This document shows, piece after piece, positions 60,986 through 64,000 of a stretch of DNA of 64,000 nucleotides. This DNA comes from Macrocystis pyrifera (taxonomy: Eukaryota > Sar > Phaeophyceae > Laminariales > Laminariaceae): contig JASSKH010000017.1 of the NCBI GenBank assembly GCA_031763025.1, forward strand, positions 4,778,041 to 4,842,040, read 5' to 3'. Within the stretch, counting starts at the first letter, position 1. The number at the start of each line of letters is the position of its first letter. A program made the position numbers and the translations under genes. Below the pieces are notes generated by a model. That model did no database searches and was not told the DNA's origin. It saw only the letters and a list, made by a program, of their open reading frames with translations.

Positions 60986-62847
60986 CTTAAAATACCGACC
61001 CCGTTGGCGTAGCAGCGGTTGTACCACCAGTATATACGAAGCGCATTGCTTGTTGTGCTTCTGTGCTTTGGTGTTGTCGTGACGTTTCCTGTTGCTCTCG
61101 CGGTGTGTGAGCGGAAGGAAGAAACGTTTTGTCACCGCGAAGGTTCTCGCTTGAGCGAGCCGCCACTACGGTTGACGTCTGGTATCACAGCGATATCTGT
61201 ACAGTATCGTCCGCGGCGGGCATGTGAGTGTGAGGCGTGTCGGATGACTCAGGCAGGCAGGCAGGTGTGTGTGGGCATCTAAACAGCATGTATGTGCGTA
61301 GACGCAACAAAGAAGTGCGGGTTCTTTGGCATTCGATAAACTTCCGATGAGGGCGTACTAGCTTCAAGTCAAGGCAGAGTTGTTTCAACCACTAGCGGAG
61401 ACTACTAGTGCGCGAAAGTAGTAGTAGTAGCAGTAGTAGTAGTAGTGCTCTTAGTGTAGAGGCCTTGGCCCTGCGTTTGTTGATGAGGTGGAGACGGTGT
61501 TCGCGCAGTCGCGTGTGCGCACACGATGCGTTTCTGCGCAACCCGTTTTTCTTGTAGTGCTTGTGATAGTAATGTTTTCATGGTGTTTAGCCCGGGTTTC
61601 GCGGTGGACGTTGTTCTGCAGAGCCGGAGATAACTACCCGCGTAGACAGCGTGGGAGCGGGCGTCGTTGAGCTCACGCTCCACAATTTTGCGTGATGGAC
61701 GACGTTTGGCCGGTATCGCCGTACGTCTGTGTAGAAAACATGTTCTAGGTGCTCCAGTGCTTCTGGGTATACCTTTTTTGTGTTTTAGTCATCACCTTCA
61801 CATTTCACCTAGACTCGTGGGACGTTTTACTCTCAGTGACTTCCTGAACTATAGCAGTAGCCGTGGTGGTCACAGGCGTTTTCCTTTGTCGCCCCCCGAT
61901 ACGTTCGCCTTTGTTTTGTATCGCGTAATGGGTTCAGTATTCCCACTGTTCCTCGATTTCCATCGAATTTTGTTTCTTGGTTTTTGAATATGCGGGAAAA
62001 AAAATGTGTACTGGTATGTAGGTTAGTTGTACAGCATTGTTTCGTGGCGTGATGCAGCAGGGTGAAATATGTATACTTGGTACAGGATTCCTGACATTTT
62101 CTTCATATATATAGGTAGGAGTGGGAATTGTCACCGACAAATTGCCAACATCAATATTTTCGGAAATGGGCTGTTTACCTCGATAGGGGAGGGGGCGGCG
62201 ATTATTGATGCAAGCGGCCTTCTGGGGCGAGACCGCAGGCCGGTCCCTGACACGAGCTGTTTCATTGAATATCCCTCACAAGCATGATGTTTACGTTACC
62301 CCTCTGGCAGAGAAAATAATCTACCTGGTACTTGTTAACTTGATATCAGAGTCCGAAAGTAGCATTTATTATTTATCAGAGGTAGTAATTCTAGACCGTG
62401 CAGAGGAATATGACTGTGTCCTCTGCAGTGTGTACACCAACCACATAGTTAGACAAACGTAGCTCGAGGTGGGGGCGTCGGGCTCCCGAACAGAAATAGA
62501 GCCTTTCACTCTGACCGGTACTTTAATCCCCGTTTCGACTCTGGTTTGAACATGTCACAGATATTATGCTCTCGGCCAGACGGTACGTATGTTGTACAAG
62601 TACAACACTAAAAAAATCCATCGTATATCAGGCAGTGCGAACCGCAAGTTAGTGTTATTGTGCTGACACGCCACCGGTCGCCACGCCGCGCTGAAAAAAT
62701 TGCCGTGTGCTGCGCTAAAGTGGCTGTATATTCCGTGTACTCTTCGAATCCCAACGACGGACGGCAACACAGCTCTCTGGCCGCGATTCGTTACATGCCT
62801 GTTAGCAATGACTAGTACGTAGCACAAAGGTAAGTGAAGAAACAATC

Positions 62848-64000
62848 CTGGACCCACACTCCACTTTTTTCATTTTGGGCCGGCCGAGGGGGGGGGGGGG
62901 GGCGTGCTCTTTCTCAAAGCACACTAAATCTTATTTAAACAACGACTCAACACTAATTCCTATACACAACAAGCCACATGACCTCAAGCTGGGGTTGCTG
63001 GGGACTAAGGTACTTAAACTGGGTACTAGCAAGTCACTTCGTCATTGATCAGAGCATTCAGAGTTCAGATATGAAAGAAACAGCACTCCGCCCTAGACTG
63101 CTGTGGTATATATGGCGAACAAACACCGCCTGATCCATTGCCTGGAGCAGCCTGATCCTAAAAGCTGGCGGCCTCGGCAACGTAGATCAGGTAGGTGACT
63201 CGAGCTCAGTAAACCATGGGGCTCTGCCTTGAAAGCCACTGATGTAGGTCTTGGTATAGCGTGAAGAAGAAGCCGGCGGGGAGGGGGCGGGGACGGGCGG
63301 GAGGGGTGGCGATCATGGCACGTCCAACGAAACTCTGTCTGTAGGTAGATCTGGCCGGAGAACTGTACCGAGGAGTAGGTAGGTCTGGCCGGAGAACGGT
63401 ACCGAGGAGGTGGTGGAGTGAAGGATCCGATGATGAGTAGGGCAGGGTGTGCTCGGGGTGGGGGAGGGGAGGACAGTTGGTTTGCGACGAAACGGCTAAA
63501 CAGGTTCCGGCTCTGACTGCAGCGGCAAACGGAACGGCCCAAGCTTCGCATAAGACTTGCCTACGAGGGCGGGGAAGTGGTCGGAGGATTATCTGAGTGG
63601 GCTGCTCCAAGTTGCTCCTTTTTTTTGTATGTGTGGGTCGTCTGCTTGTGGGCGCCATTCATTCAAGTAAATTTTGGTTGGGTTGTTGTAGACCAGTCAG
63701 TGTGTGGTGGGCGGTTCCAAATAATTTTCGTCTACCCTAAGGCGACGGGGGGTCGTACTTTTATCAACAAGCGAGTCCTTTTACAGTACCGTTTATTTCC
63801 GGCAACATCTTGGCGGCACTGGTTTGTTCGAGTTAGATTGAGGTGGATCGAAAAAAAAAAAAAACCGAAAACGATTTATTTGTGCCAGCTTTGGCCAGCC
63901 AATTGTTTTGCGAAAACACCAAACAACAGTAATTAAACCAAGATCAAACAAGAAAAATGCGTCCCAGGGATACTTAACTTGAACATCAAACAAGAACAAC
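62848..64000. mobile_element. Candidate inverted-repeat element, unit 4 (right end off window)
   Basis: Left end CTGGACCCACACTCC at 62848-62862, then GGGCCGGCC and a long G run, then the ~350-bp segment (62902-63258). From about 63260 it resembles unit 1 more than units 2 and 3. Confidence 0.4.

Larger units (their letters stand above)
57483..64000 (+). repeat. Tandem array unit 4 (first 6.5 kb only)
   Basis: Start of a fourth unit, cut by the window end. It covers intron 2 and exon 3 of gene copy D and the flanking non-coding DNA to the equivalent of about 6.4 kb of unit 1. It shares with unit 1 a segment (63330-63400, matching 5730-5810) that differs in units 2 and 3. It also keeps the ~350-bp segment that unit 1 lacks. 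Confidence 0.95.
60688..64000. other. Intergenic block, unit 4 (partial)
   Basis: Non-coding sequence after gene copy D, matching 3210 to about 6400 of unit 1. It holds a shortened TGGG minisatellite, one TACCTGGTA site (62322-62330) and the left end of the CTGGACCC-ended element (from 62848). No gene is seen. Confidence 0.6.

Overview
The window is eukaryotic nuclear DNA. It has a three-exon gene with GT-AG introns, a LINE fragment, many families of short inverted-repeat elements and abundant microsatellites. There is no bacterial gene layout and I see no rRNA, tRNA or CRISPR. The mix of a GC-rich Ala/Pro/Ser/Thr coding exon, long CTA-type trinucleotide arrays and dense small inverted repeats suggests a protist or alga, possibly a stramenopile such as a brown alga. 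That placement is an inference of low to moderate confidence.

The dominant feature is a head-to-tail tandem array of very large units, all in the same orientation. Taking base 1 as an arbitrary phase, the units are 1-20529 (20.5 kb), 20530-39996 (19.5 kb), 39997-57482 (17.5 kb) and 57483-64000 (start of a fourth). The array runs off both ends of the window. The length differences come mainly from discrete events: mobile-element insertions private to unit 1 (a LINE 3' end, three copies of a 105-bp MITE, one 230-bp MITE), a ~300-bp insertion private to unit 3, a ~2.6-kb segment absent from unit 3, a ~350-bp segment absent from unit 1, and a CTA microsatellite that varies from about 10 to about 90 repeats.

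I recognise one convincing gene per unit. It has exon 1 of 40 codons, exon 2 of 109 codons and exon 3 of about 628 codons, all joined in phase 0 across introns of about 1.9 and 1.4 kb. The predicted product is about 777 residues: a compact N-terminal part, then a long Ala/Pro/Gly/Ser/Thr-rich region, then a basic C-terminus that looks like a nuclear localisation signal. I do not recognise the family. The window holds exon 3 of one copy (A) and three complete copies (B, C, D). Each complete copy carries at least one frame-disrupting difference, so this may be a decaying tandem family, or some lesions may be sequence errors.

The ~13-15 kb between gene copies holds no other convincing gene. It is made of old inverted-repeat elements shared by all units, younger unit-specific insertions, minisatellites and homopolymers. 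Comparing the units works as a built-in insertion detector: several elements have exact empty sites in sister units. The most unusual signal is the 9-mer TACCTGGTA (or TACCAGGTA), which occurs about 17 times. In three places it is present in some units and absent from the orthologous site of others, as if CCTGG plus a TA duplication had been inserted. This looks like excision footprints of a TA-targeting DNA transposon that is not itself in the window.
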